Positions 1 through 5,468 are shown, counted from the stretch's first letter. The stretch is DNA of 5,791 nt from Methanobacteriaceae archaeon (GCA_030681145.1 JAUXXK010000402.1:1-5791), one strand, 5' to 3'. A program made the numbers and translations. Notes: generated by a model from the letters alone, not told the origin.

Positions 1-237
1 GCTTGATATTTATTGTATATATGCTATGGAACTCCCACGGAATAATTATGCAGTTCCCAAACAAGTTAATCAAAGAAAAAATAGTTCTGACAAAGAATAT
101 AAATACAAACTGAAACTTTTAAATTTTTATTTTTCCTTTACATTACAGATAATATATTCGATTTCTATATATTGGATCTTTAATCTTTACTTTATTATGT
201 AGTTCATAAGTGTAATGGGGACTGCAACTCTATTTTA

Positions 238-311
238 ACTAAAAGATGTGCGTCTAAAGTTTAATTTTAGTAGAAGGGATTACTGCGGAAGTCTATTTCT
301 ACAATTTTTTT
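238..311 (+). ncRNA. Possible small RNA 3' end: two overlapping hairpins and a T-tract
   Basis: Two inverted repeats overlap by two bases: ACTAAAA (238-244) with TTTTAGT (265-271), and GTAGAA (270-275) with TTCTAC (297-302). The second is followed by AA and seven Ts (305-311), as at a terminator. Because they share bases 270-271 the two stems cannot both be complete. The element sits between a TATA-like sequence near 162-172 and the promoter of the next gene, and no reading frame explains it. It could be the end of a small RNA, or simply the terminator of a transcript from the left. The RNA-gene reading is a guess. Confidence 0.2.
270..311 (+). terminator. Hairpin plus T7 terminator before the PRC-barrel gene
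   Basis: A 6-bp stem (GTAGAA 270-275, TTCTAC 297-302) is followed by AA and T7 (305-311). It lies about 20 bases before the TATA box of the PRC-barrel gene, so it would insulate that gene from any transcript arriving from the left. The loop is long (21 bases), which lowers confidence. Confidence 0.35.
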
Positions 312-326
312 CTCCCATAAATCATG

Positions 327-340
327 AAAATATTTATATA
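327..340 (+). promoter_or_regulatory. BRE/TATA promoter of the PRC-barrel gene
   Basis: The run AAAATATTTATATA contains a textbook archaeal TATA box (TTTATATA, 333-340) preceded by an A-rich BRE-like stretch. Transcription would be expected to start about 22-27 bases downstream, near 360-366. That gives a leader of roughly 60 bases ahead of the GTG start at 424. Confidence 0.55.
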
Positions 341-386
341 CCACATAATATAATAAAATAGTGTGAATTAGAATCAAATAAGGTGA

Positions 387-405
387 AATAGGAATAATTA
401 AATTT
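387..405 (+). repeat. Leader element shared with the SOUL gene, copy 1
   Basis: This 19-base stretch in the leader of the PRC-barrel gene matches 4569-4587 in the leader of the SOUL gene at 18 of 19 positions. The last 14 bases (GAATAATTAAATTT) are identical. Both copies lie a short distance before the ribosome binding site of a plus-strand gene. It may be a shared leader or regulatory element, or a coincidence favoured by high AT content. Confidence 0.35.
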
Positions 406-409
406 GTTT

Positions 410-413
410 GGAG
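410..413 (+). promoter_or_regulatory. Ribosome binding site that decides the PRC-barrel start
   Basis: GGAG at 410-413 is only one base away from the GTG at 415 but ten bases from the in-frame GTG at 424. The usual 5-10 base spacing therefore favours GTG 424 over GTG 415. Confidence 0.45.
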
Positions 414-423
414 AGTGAAAAAA

Positions 424-663
424 GTGAAAATATCTGATGAATTGATTGGTAAAGATGTTATTGACGGATCAGGAGACCAATTAGGTATCGTAAATGATGT
501 TAATTGGGATTTTGATATGAACAAAGTAATATCTATTCATATGAAAGAGGCAGGAATAACCGCGAAAATAGGCCTAGGCGATAAAAAAATAGTACCTTAC
601 GAAATGATTGAAACCATTGGTGATAATGTTCTAATAAAAGGTCAAGTATTCAAAACAGAATAA
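424..663 (+). CDS. Small stand-alone PRC-barrel domain protein
   Basis: The protein of 79 residues (82 if the GTG at 415 is used) is a single PRC-barrel, a small beta-barrel fold related to the RimM and photosynthetic reaction-centre H-subunit barrels. The sequence shows the usual pattern: DELIGKDVIDGSGDQLG at the start, a WDFD strand, a glycine-rich middle (GITAKIGLGDKK), then VPYEMIETIGDNVLIKG. It has no signal peptide or membrane segment, so it should be cytosolic. Such archaeal mini-proteins are widespread. Some (CdpB-type) act in cell division with SepF, but nothing here proves that role. I prefer the GTG at 424 because of its ribosome-binding-site spacing and because family members usually begin a few residues before the D/E-E-L/I-x-G-K motif. 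The gene has its own TATA box (333-340) and is followed by a T-rich terminator, so it is probably monocistronic. Fold assignment is secure; function is open. Confidence 0.88.
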   Translation: MKISDELIGKDVIDGSGDQLGIVNDVNWDFDMNKVISIHMKEAGITAKIGLGDKKIVPYEMIETIGDNVLIKGQVFKTE

Positions 664-682
664 ATTAAAAAATTTAATTAAA

Positions 683-732
683 AAGTAAATTATTATTTTT
701 TTAATAAATTTTTTTATCTATTTAATTTACTT
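683..732 (+). terminator. AT-rich hairpin and T-tracts after the PRC-barrel gene
   Basis: A perfect 10-bp inverted repeat (AAGTAAATTA 683-692, TAATTTACTT 723-732) encloses two T-tracts, T7 at 696-702 and T7 at 709-715. T-tracts alone can terminate archaeal RNA polymerase, so this is the likely end of the PRC-barrel transcript. The repeat could also act as an operator for the hemerythrin gene downstream. Confidence 0.5.
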
Positions 733-791
733 GGCGATATACTACATTTTTCCTCATTAGAATTGATGAAAAACAATAGGAGGATATAAAA

Positions 792-1223
792 ATGGCTGGA
801 AATCTATATGAAATGTTAAATGAAGATCACACAAAGGTCAAAGATTTACTGGAAAACACAATTGAAGAAGAAAGTGTCAAAGAGTTTCCCCAAATAAAAA
901 ATGAGTTAGAAGTACATATGGAAGGTGAAAAAGAGTATTTCTATCCTGATCTAAAAAAAGATGATTCAGTAACAATTATTGAAGGATATCATAAGCACAG
1001 CCTTGCAAAAAAAGTAATCAAAGATATAGAAGATGAAATGAATGAAACCGATGAATGGATAGCAAGAGTGAAAGTATTACAAGACTTAATAGAGCACCAT
1101 ATTAAAGAAGAAAAAGAAGAGGATAAAATCTTTAAATTAGCTAAAAAAAACCTGAACAAGATAAAAGAATATGAAATATATACGCAGTTTGAGGATCTAA
1201 AGAAGAAAAACGATCTGATGTAA
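792..1223 (+). CDS. Hemerythrin-like HHE cation-binding protein
   Basis: This 143-residue, highly charged, all-helical protein belongs to the hemerythrin/HHE family, whose four-helix bundle holds a non-heme di-iron centre that binds O2 or NO or handles iron and redox stress. Candidate ligands appear in order, one per helix: H13 in the N-terminal EDH; H42 and E46 in an HxxxE motif (HMEGE); H67 or H69 in YHKH; and H102/H103 with E106/E107 in EHHIKEE. It has no signal peptide or membrane segment, so it should be cytosolic. A strong AGGAGGA site (778-784) lies seven bases before the ATG. A short charged tail (about 120-143) extends past the bundle. It converges with the kinase gene, whose stop lies 32 bases further on. 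A weak TATA-like GATATAC (736-742) could start its transcript. In an anaerobe an oxygen- or NO-scavenging or sensing role is plausible, but this is inference. Confidence 0.9.
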   Translation: MAGNLYEMLNEDHTKVKDLLENTIEEESVKEFPQIKNELEVHMEGEKEYFYPDLKKDDSVTIIEGYHKHSLAKKVIKDIEDEMNETDEWIARVKVLQDLIEHHIKEEKEEDKIFKLAKKNLNKIKEYEIYTQFEDLKKKNDLM

Positions 1224-1255
1224 ATTAGCGAGAAGTTTTCTAAATGAATAACAGA

Positions 1256-3355
1256 TTAATTTAATATTTCATTTGGAATGGTGAAGTAGATTGTTGTTCC
1301 TTTTCCAAGTTCTGATTTGGCCCAGATTTTTCCGTCGTGGTGGTGTACTATTTTTTGTGAAATTGCTAAACCAATACCTGTTCCCTCATATTCCTCCCTT
1401 GAGTGTAGGCGCTGAAACATATTGAATATCCTTTCTAAATGCTTTGAATCTATTCCAATTCCATTGTCTTTTATTGAGAATACATATTCTTTATCATGTT
1501 TATCTGCAGATACATGAATTTTGGGGTTAACTTTGCTACGGTATTTGATAGCATTTTCTATAATGTTCTGGAACAATTGATTCATCTGTTGATGGTTTGC
1601 ATAGATCGATGGAAGAGGGTCATGTGTTATAATAGTATTAGTATCCTTTATTAATGGTTTTAAGTTAATTAAAACAATTTCTAATATTTTTTCGCTTTTT
1701 AAATAGTTAAATTCTCTTTTTTGGCTTCCGATTCGAGAATATTCTAAAATGTCATTAATTGCCATATCCATGCGTTTAGCACCGTCCACAGCATAATTTA
1801 TGAAATCATTGGCATCTTTGTCAAGATCAGCTGAATACCTCTTCTGTAAAAGCTGAAGAAAACTCGTGATCATACGCAGAGGTTCTTTCAAGTCGTGGGA
1901 GGATACATAAGCAAATTGTTCAAGTTCTTTATTAGAATATTGTAATTTCTTAATTAGTTGATCTAATTTGATTTCAGCCTTTTCATTATCACCAATTTCA
2001 ACATTTAACTTTCTATTAATTCTTTCAAGATTAGCAGTGTGATTATTCACTAACTCTTCCATCTGTTTCGATATAGTAGTATTTTCAATCATTCTCAAAA
2101 GACCTATCAACTTGTCATTTTTATCTTTTATGGATGATACATACAAATTACCCCAGAGAATTTCACCATTTTTATTGATGAACCGTTTCTCTAAAATAAA
2201 ATTATCTATTATACCTAAAATCAAAAGTTTTTGCTTTTTTAATTCCTCATCTAAATCATCAGGATGATCGTATTCATGTAATCTCATCGATAATAACTCT
2301 TCTTTTGAATATCCCAGCATACGACTTATTGCATCATTAACTTTTAAAGGAATATGATCTAAGGAAACGATAATCGAACCCAATGGTGATTGATCAAATA
2401 TTAATCTGAAAAGCTGCTCAGTTTTACGTCGCTCAATTTCCGCGTTTTTCTGTAGAGTAATGTCGTGAACAATAGAATAAATGAATTCATTACCTTTTTG
2501 TTTGATTAAACCACTGTAAACTTCTACATCACGAATTTTTCCATCTGATAAACGATGTTTAAACATAAAATGATTTTTTTGTCCGGATACTGCTTTTTGC
2601 ATTTCCTCCACTATTAAATCTTTATCAGAAACATTTATATCTGATATTTTCATTTTAACTAATTCATCAAGGTTATATCCATAGAATTTAGTCGCAGCAG
2701 GGTTAGCATCTATAATATCTCCATTATTTGGATCAATTAGAATCATTGATGTATGATTATTATAAAAAATCTGATGATATCGTTCTTCACTATCTTTTAA
2801 ATTTCTTTCAGTATTTTTGAGTTTAGTAATATCTGTAACAGTTATTCTAAATTCTTTGAAATTTCCATTGTCATGTAAGACTTTAATTGTTTCAAAGTGT
2901 GCATAAAATGAGTTATTACTCATTCTTATGAGTTTAAGGTTTACAGTATTCTTATTTCCAGTTTTCAGAACTTTTTTGAGGTGTTGATGGAACTTGTTTC
3001 GTTGATCAGTTTTAATGTATTGGATAAACGCACTTTTATGCAAGTTAAGTCTTTCAACTCCTAATAGTTCTGATCCTGCAAGGTTAGCTTTTAAAATAAT
3101 CCCCTCTTTATCAAGGGTAAAATATCCAACTGGTGCAAAGTTGTAGAGATCAAAATATTCCCGTCGAGATTCTTCCAACTTTATCTGTGCTTCCCTAAGT
3201 TCCTCATTTTGTATTTCCAATTCAATCTGATGAACATGAAGCTCATGGATATACTGATCATTTTGTGATATATCATCCCTAGAACTAAACCTGTCTTGAA
3301 GTAGTTTTTCTGCTTTTTTACGCAGAATGTCTTTTTCTATATTCTCATCATCCAT
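1256..3355 (-). CDS. Soluble multi-PAS sensor histidine kinase
   Basis: This 699-residue kinase has no transmembrane segment and should sense a cytosolic cue. In order it shows an N-terminal coiled coil (about 10-66, with the familiar HQIELEIQNEELREAQ), PAS1 (about 62-176), PAS2 (190-300), PAS3 with a PAC-like end (312-430), a second coiled coil (430-480), HisKA (478-545) and HATPase_c (about 585-696). H487 in SSHDLKEPLR is the phospho-acceptor. The N box (NIIENAIKY, N601), G1 box (DNGIGID, 630-636), F box (644-647) and G2 box (GTGIGLAI, 658-665) are intact, so the enzyme should be active. The HisKA core resembles the phytochrome-kinase type (COG4251), but there is no GAF or PHY domain. PAS cofactors cannot be read from sequence. 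The start is fixed by an in-frame TGA nine bases upstream and a GGGTGA site. No receiver domain or response-regulator gene is in view, so it is an orphan here. It lies 210 bases downstream of the heliorhodopsin gene, on the same strand. Confidence 0.95.
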   Translation of the reverse strand: MDDENIEKDILRKKAEKLLQDRFSSRDDISQNDQYIHELHVHQIELEIQNEELREAQIKLEESRREYFDLYNFAPVGYFTLDKEGIILKANLAGSELLGVERLNLHKSAFIQYIKTDQRNKFHQHLKKVLKTGNKNTVNLKLIRMSNNSFYAHFETIKVLHDNGNFKEFRITVTDITKLKNTERNLKDSEERYHQIFYNNHTSMILIDPNNGDIIDANPAATKFYGYNLDELVKMKISDINVSDKDLIVEEMQKAVSGQKNHFMFKHRLSDGKIRDVEVYSGLIKQKGNEFIYSIVHDITLQKNAEIERRKTEQLFRLIFDQSPLGSIIVSLDHIPLKVNDAISRMLGYSKEELLSMRLHEYDHPDDLDEELKKQKLLILGIIDNFILEKRFINKNGEILWGNLYVSSIKDKNDKLIGLLRMIENTTISKQMEELVNNHTANLERINRKLNVEIGDNEKAEIKLDQLIKKLQYSNKELEQFAYVSSHDLKEPLRMITSFLQLLQKRYSADLDKDANDFINYAVDGAKRMDMAINDILEYSRIGSQKREFNYLKSEKILEIVLINLKPLIKDTNTIITHDPLPSIYANHQQMNQLFQNIIENAIKYRSKVNPKIHVSADKHDKEYVFSIKDNGIGIDSKHLERIFNMFQRLHSREEYEGTGIGLAISQKIVHHHDGKIWAKSELGKGTTIYFTIPNEILN

Positions 3356-3440
3356 AAAAATTCACCCAATGAAAGAAAGAGATAGTTTGTATTAATATGT
3401 TGATAATCATATAATTAATAATTAATTGTAAAATTATGCC

Positions 3441-3465
3441 CCCATTTGCTAATAAACAATATGGG
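3441..3465. promoter_or_regulatory. Imperfect palindrome near the predicted kinase transcription start
   Basis: CCCATTTG (3441-3448) pairs with CAATATGGG (3457-3465), giving eight pairs with one bulged base around an 8-base loop. It is one of the few G/C-containing patches in this spacer. It straddles the start site predicted from the minus-strand TATA box at 3474-3480, a typical place for a repressor operator. It could equally be a 5'-leader hairpin of the kinase mRNA. Confidence 0.35.
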
Positions 3466-3473
3466 AAAAATGT

Positions 3474-3482
3474 TATATATCC
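3474..3482 (-). promoter_or_regulatory. Candidate TATA box of the kinase gene
   Basis: Read on the minus strand this is GGATATATA, about 120 bases before the kinase ATG. Start-site spacing predicts transcription from about 3449-3452 and a leader of roughly 95 bases. AT richness offers other candidates nearer the gene (for example around 3409-3416), so the choice is uncertain. Confidence 0.35.
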
Positions 3483-3542
3483 ATGGCCTTAGGAAAATAT
3501 ATAGAACCATATCAATCTAGCTTAAATTATTTAGATTAGATT

Positions 3543-3565
3543 AAAAATAAAAAAAGTAGAAAAAA
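3543..3565 (-). terminator. Triple T-tract terminator after the heliorhodopsin gene
   Basis: Immediately after the heliorhodopsin stop codon the minus strand reads three T-runs (complement of A5 at 3561-3565, A7 at 3549-3555 and A5 at 3543-3547). This is a typical archaeal oligo-T terminator. A 6-bp inverted repeat (AATCTA 3514-3519, TAGATT 3532-3537) lies just beyond. Efficient termination here would separate the heliorhodopsin and kinase transcripts; read-through would join them. Confidence 0.55.
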
Positions 3566-4390
3566 TTAGAAAGGAGCAAATATCCCTATGAACACCAGCC
3601 AGGCCAGTGCTGTTTTAGCTACTAAGCTTAAAATAATATAAACCCTTTCACCATAGAGATAGTCCTTCCATTTACCAATTCCTTTGTACTGCAATATCAT
3701 GTTAATAGAAAACGTATTGAACATGATGAAGTAAATTAAAAGAACCATGTAAACAAATGTAGGAGGATTTGTTTCTCCAGATCCTAATGCAGCAACAAAA
3801 TAAGCGGCCATTACTATCCAAGGAGTTAACCCCGCAACACATCCCATTAAATATGCGGACCAGTCTGTTTTTTTAGGATATTGGTTGATCTTCTCCATCA
3901 AATATCCAAACATGATCATAGATGCATTCAATACAAAGATCATCACTAAAGACCACAAATCCCATATTCCAAGAAATTGAGCAATTAGTACAATCATTAT
4001 TGAGCTGGAAAGAGCATATTCATACCATCGGTAAGGATTCATACCCTTTTTAAGGTTTTCATTGTATTGAGTGTTTCTGAGAAAAGCAATTACAAAATGA
4101 GCTACAGCCGATATCAATAAAAAAGAAGCTAATATTACACCTATATACTCGACCGTGAATATTACTTGGGGATCAGGCAGAACTTGGAATGATGGTGGAG
4201 TTAAAGAAATTACTTTAAAATTTATATAAAACGTATATATGTCTCTAGTCCATTCCAAAGAAAAACCTAAAATAATCAATAAAATTCCTTGAATTAAGTG
4301 CAGAATTCCAGCACCTATATTCATCTTACGCAAGCCAGCAAAAGTAATGGGGGACTTAGCTATTATTTCCCTTCTTTGTTCATTATCCAC
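3566..4390 (-). CDS. Heliorhodopsin (retinal-binding seven-helix photoreceptor)
   Basis: This 274-residue membrane protein has about seven hydrophobic segments (roughly 21-44, 78-104, 119-141, 146-166, 179-203, 209-233, 247-271). It carries heliorhodopsin hallmarks: TM7 GERVYIILSLVAK with the retinal Schiff-base lysine K259 and S255; TM3 RWYEYALSSSIMIVLIAQ with the counterion E124; H31 and Q34 in TM1 (GILHLIQ); H98 in TM2; NASMIMFGYLMEK in TM4; GCVAGLTPWI in TM5; and NMILQYKGIGKW after TM6. The long TM1-TM2 loop also fits. From memory of the 48C12 prototype (about 253 residues), these match K241, S237, E107, H23, Q26 and H80. Heliorhodopsins bind retinal, have slow photocycles, are not known to pump ions like type-1 rhodopsins, and insert with the N-terminus inside. 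The GTG start at 4390 is the first possible one, because an in-frame TGA lies six bases upstream; GGAGGGTGA (4394-4402) precedes it. The SOUL gene is divergent and the PAS kinase co-directional. Identity is firm; light signalling is inferred. Confidence 0.95.
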   Translation of the reverse strand: MDNEQRREIIAKSPITFAGLRKMNIGAGILHLIQGILLIILGFSLEWTRDIYTFYINFKVISLTPPSFQVLPDPQVIFTVEYIGVILASFLLISAVAHFVIAFLRNTQYNENLKKGMNPYRWYEYALSSSIMIVLIAQFLGIWDLWSLVMIFVLNASMIMFGYLMEKINQYPKKTDWSAYLMGCVAGLTPWIVMAAYFVAALGSGETNPPTFVYMVLLIYFIMFNTFSINMILQYKGIGKWKDYLYGERVYIILSLVAKTALAWLVFIGIFAPF

Positions 4391-4393
4391 TTT

Positions 4394-4402
4394 TCACCCT
4401 CC
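4394..4402 (-). promoter_or_regulatory. Ribosome binding site that fixes the heliorhodopsin GTG start
   Basis: The minus strand reads GGAGGGTGA, nearly the full archaeal Shine-Dalgarno sequence. The GGAGG core lies seven bases from the GTG. The TGA within it is in frame with the gene, so translation cannot start further upstream. Confidence 0.75.
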
Positions 4403-4568
4403 AAATATTATAATTAATGTATAGTTATGTTCATTAATACTATTATATTTAATGATATATCTAAAATTAACAAGTAATTATAAAAATAATATTATTTTTC
4501 ATTTTTTTATAAGATATTTTTCGAATTATTTTTTATAAAGGTATATTATTGGTTAAAATAAAAATAGT

Positions 4569-4587
4569 AATAAGAATAATTAAATTT
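4569..4587 (+). repeat. Leader element shared with the PRC-barrel gene, copy 2
   Basis: This matches 387-405 at 18 of 19 positions (one A/G difference). It ends 14 bases before the SOUL ATG, directly ahead of the G-rich ribosome binding site (GGGGGAAG, 4590-4597). Confidence 0.35.
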
Positions 4588-4601
4588 ATGGGGGAAGTTT
4601 A

Positions 4602-5210
4602 ATGACAGAAAGTCCGTCATACCATGTGGAAAAGAAAGATGGGAATTTTGAAATACGCAAATACGATGATTATGTGTTAGCCCAGGTAGATGTGGAAGCT
4701 CATTATCGAGATGCGATGAGAATTGGGTTTTCTATACTGGCCAATTATATTTTTGGGGCTAACCACAAAAAATCAAAAATACCTATGACTACACCAGTAT
4801 CAGGTATAAACATTTCTAAATCAGAAAAAATACCCATGACAGTTCCAGTTACAGAAGAAGTCCTGGATGAATCAGAAAAGATTGCAATGAAAGTTCCAGT
4901 TACAGAAGAAAATGCTGGTTCAGAAATATACAGAATATCATTTACCATGCCATCTAAATATAGCTTAGAAACTTTACCGGAACCAGAAGACAAACGAATA
5001 AAATTTAAAGAAGAAAAAAATCAACGTATGGGTGTTATAAAATTTTCTGGTAGAGTTAATGAAAAATTAAGTAAAGAAAAAATAGAAGAATTGAAAAAAT
5101 TACTCAATAAAAATTCTATCAAAGCTAAATCTAATTTTATTGTGGCCCAATACAATCATCCTGCAGTTCCTGGATTTCTCAGGAGAAATGAAATAATTGT
5201 TAAAATTTGA
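4602..5210 (+). CDS. SOUL-family heme-binding protein
   Basis: This 202-residue protein has no signal peptide or membrane helix and is a full-length SOUL domain. It opens with YHVEKKDGNFEIRKYDDYVLAQV, typical of the family. It then carries three copies of a KI-P/A-M-x-x-PV motif (59-66, 76-83, 93-100), the FTMPSKYSLETLPEPED block (114-130), VIKFSGR (145-151) and a C-terminal YNHPAVPGFLRRNEI. SOUL/HBP proteins bind heme or other tetrapyrroles, and many prokaryotic members are uncharacterised, so heme binding is expected but not proven. No single heme-ligand histidine can be picked out; the histidines are H8, H34, H55 and H186. The ATG lies seven bases after a GGGGG run. The gene is divergent from heliorhodopsin and ends in a palindromic T-rich terminator. 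A role in heme handling or in sensing light, oxygen or redox state with its neighbours is conjecture. Confidence 0.92.
   Translation: MTESPSYHVEKKDGNFEIRKYDDYVLAQVDVEAHYRDAMRIGFSILANYIFGANHKKSKIPMTTPVSGINISKSEKIPMTVPVTEEVLDESEKIAMKVPVTEENAGSEIYRISFTMPSKYSLETLPEPEDKRIKFKEEKNQRMGVIKFSGRVNEKLSKEKIEELKKLLNKNSIKAKSNFIVAQYNHPAVPGFLRRNEIIVKI
4770..4910 (+). repeat. Three in-register 51-base repeats inside the SOUL gene
   Basis: The codons for the K-I core of the motif recur at 4776, 4827 and 4878, exactly 51 bases (17 codons) apart. Copies two and three (4821-4859 and 4872-4910) agree at 34 of 39 bases and are identical over their last 19. The first copy is more diverged. Repeated KIxMTxPV motifs are known in SOUL proteins, so this is an old internal duplication whose last two copies have stayed close in DNA sequence. 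Confidence 0.75.
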
Positions 5211-5229
5211 TATTAAAAATTTTTTAATA
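5211..5229 (+). terminator. Palindromic T-rich terminator of the SOUL gene
   Basis: Directly after the TGA a 9-bp inverted repeat (TATTAAAAA 5211-5219, TTTTTAATA 5221-5229) has a one-base centre and contains a T6 run (5220-5225). The centre is too tight for a real hairpin loop, so the T-tract itself is probably the signal. Confidence 0.5.
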
Positions 5230-5436
5230 AAATTGTGATTTTCATCAAAATTAAAAAAAGACATTTGATATACTTCATCCTATAATTAATGCTTTAGTTT
5301 GGATGATTGGATTCTATTTTAGTTGATGTTGAACATTAATCCCAAAAGATTAGAATCAGTAGGTTTTCAAGTTTACCATATACCCTAAATGAACCAAATT
5401 GGATATTATTTAGATTTATGAATATTAAGAGTTATT

Positions 5437-5468
5437 TATATTCGTTATAGTCTCATATAACGAAGATA
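5437..5468. repeat. Hairpin or operator-like palindrome in the spacer
   Basis: TTCGTTATA (5441-5449) and TATAACGAA (5456-5464) form a perfect 9-bp stem around GTCTCA. After one A/G mismatch, three more pairs (5437-5439 with 5466-5468) extend it. It contains CG pairs in an otherwise AT-only background and has no T-tract beside it. It therefore looks more like an RNA structure or protein-binding site than a terminator. Confidence 0.45.

Larger units (their letters stand above)
1..414. other. Gene-poor left flank
   Basis: I find no convincing protein gene here. One plus-strand frame is open from the window edge (from base 3) to a TGA at 111-113, giving 36 codons of unremarkable sequence. It is followed at once by a T-rich tract (117-140), so it could be the tail of a gene lying to the left, but nothing in the peptide is recognisable. 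The rest is AT-rich. It contains a TATA-like stretch (CTATATATTGG, about 162-172), two overlapping inverted repeats (238-271 and 270-302) ending in a T-tract, and then the promoter of the PRC-barrel gene. Confidence 0.5.
4391..4601. promoter_or_regulatory. Divergent promoter region of the heliorhodopsin and SOUL genes
   Basis: These 211 bases separate two genes transcribed away from each other. Toward SOUL, TTTTTTATAA occurs twice, 26 bases apart (4503-4512 and 4529-4538); the second is the better-placed TATA box, giving a leader of about 40 bases. Toward heliorhodopsin, TATA-like sequences lie at about 4443-4453 and 4453-4464 on the minus strand, but none is clearly best. The SOUL leader carries the 19-base element shared with the PRC-barrel gene. 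No clear symmetric operator between the two promoters was seen. Confidence 0.5.

Noticed and set aside
28..57. Inverted repeat GGAACT/AGTTCC near the left edge
   Set aside because: It has only six pairs with an 18-base loop and no adjacent promoter or gene to give it meaning.
3..113. Open plus-strand frame running in from the left edge (36 codons to a TGA)
   Set aside because: It is too short and has no recognisable motif. The T-rich tract after the stop is suggestive, but such tracts are common here.
415..423. GTG at 415 as the PRC-barrel start
   Set aside because: The only good ribosome binding site (410-413) is one base away, too close for initiation; the in-frame GTG at 424 is correctly spaced.
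267..524. Minus-strand open frame of 85 codons overlapping the PRC-barrel gene
   Set aside because: It is antisense to a clear family member, covers that gene's promoter, has low-complexity hydrophobic sequence and no recognisable domain.
1256..3355. Bacteriophytochrome identity for the kinase
   Set aside because: The HisKA core is of that type, but there is no GAF/PHY chromophore module; the sensory part consists only of PAS domains.
3566..4390. Type-1 ion-pumping rhodopsin as an alternative identity
   Set aside because: TM3 has the heliorhodopsin RWxEY glutamate instead of a D/E-based pump triad such as DTD or DTE, and TM4-TM7 follow the heliorhodopsin pattern.
4745..4993. Minus-strand open frame of 82 codons inside the SOUL gene
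   Set aside because: It lies wholly antisense to a well-supported gene, and its repetitive TSSVTGTVMGIF-like pattern is just the complement of the SOUL internal repeats.
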